The notes under the pieces: model-generated
What the model saw: only the letters and a program-made list of their open reading frames with translations
The model's database searches: none
What the model was told of the DNA's origin: nothing
Translations under genes and position numbers: made by a program
Source of the DNA: Silene conica
Taxonomy: Eukaryota; Streptophyta; Magnoliopsida; Caryophyllales; Caryophyllaceae
Assembly (NCBI GenBank): GCA_029255685.2
Contig: CM055317.2
Coordinates: 19,724,501-19,788,500 of the forward strand
DNA length: 64,000 nucleotides
Direction of reading: 5' to 3'
Shown: positions 63,480 through 64,000 of the stretch, piece after piece
Layout of the letters: each line of letters begins with the position of its first letter
Numbering within the stretch: position 1 is the stretch's first letter

Positions 63480-64000
63480 ATACTTATCAAGAATCAAGGA
63501 ACAAACTCATTATATCACAATGCAACTAACTGAAACATGAAGATTTACGTCACTTTAGAAAATAGTTGAAGACTTAGAGACTTAAAATGATTTTCCAAAT
63601 GTTTTTGAAAACAAAGATTTGAACTCACTTAAAATGATTTGTAAAATACTCAATCTTTTTCAAAGTCTTAGCAAAAAATGAGATAGAAATGTGCTATTTA
63701 TAGGAAGTAAAGAGCACTAAGGAGCCGTCCTTAAATGCCACTTACTTCGTATAAACCAACATACAAAAGTATCTTAGTTAGAGCATTAGCAATTGTGTCT
63801 TTAAGGTCCGTTCTTATTGAAGAATAAGAACCCAACCATTGTTGAACACATTTTAGGTGTTTTGTACTTAGGAAGTTTTTGTAGAGGAACGTTGCTTAAA
63901 GGAAATTGAGAAGAAATGTAACTGATGTAGGTGTGAGTCATGCACAAAATAAAAAAAATAAGCCTAGTGGGTGTTTATTCTCACGCACAAAACCCATCAT
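63480..64000. other. Non-genic stretch at the window end
   Basis: No gene, RNA or repeat recognised. Confidence 0.4.

Overview
The window is nuclear DNA of a flowering plant, most likely a eudicot. It is AT-rich and intron-containing, and it is dominated by nested plant transposable elements: Copia LTR elements, hAT, PIF/Harbinger, mariner/Stowaway, Mutator-like, an L1-type LINE, SINE and Helitron traces. I cannot name the species. No bacterial, organellar, rRNA or CRISPR features were seen.

Only two genes look intact, and they appear to be functionally linked. On the + strand (38928-40690) a three-exon gene encodes a 77-residue SVIP-like protein (small VCP/p97-interacting protein). It has a putative myristoyl/palmitoyl N-terminus and an exact match to the VCP-interacting motif RX5AAX2R. 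Convergent with it on the - strand (51512-45290) is a complete nine-exon CDC48/p97/VCP AAA+ ATPase gene of 807 codons, the partner of SVIP proteins in animals. Their 3' ends are 4.6 kb apart, with a LINE between them. The CDC48 core promoter abuts a Stowaway MITE, with a second inverted-repeat element directly beyond it.

Layout. 0-8.8 kb: a Copia-derived LTR element with nearly identical LTRs but a decayed interior. 8.8-9.5 kb: a hAT element with a simple-repeat body. 9.5-17.5 kb: remnants of two unrelated host genes (an NTMC2T5-like SMP/C2 protein and an At2g33490-like protein) flanking a defective 5.3 kb Copia element on the - strand, whose 5' LTR contains a hAT element. 17.9-18.6 kb: another hAT element with a tRNA-like segment. 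19.4-27.1 kb: non-coding repeat-rich DNA, a Harbinger MITE and a reverse-oriented solo LTR containing a hAT. 27.3-31.8 kb: another hAT, short repeats based on AGCTCGTATTCTT, a Stowaway and a Mutator-like MITE. 31.85-38.43 kb: a complete-ended 6.6 kb plant mariner-like element with a damaged DD39D transposase, an unexplained + strand reading frame and a seven-copy 254-bp tandem array. 38.4-52.6 kb: the gene island. 54.7-60.8 kb: a Tourist-like element, then a 5.0 kb PIF/Harbinger element with broken Myb/SANT and transposase genes, itself invaded by a solo LTR, a SINE and a foldback element. 61.8 kb: two tail-to-tail Helitron-like 3' ends. 62.4-64 kb: minor repeats and a second copy of the Mutator-like MITE.

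Most transposon boundaries are supported by target-site duplications (TSDs) that I read directly. Gene identities come from recognising protein motifs, not from a database search.
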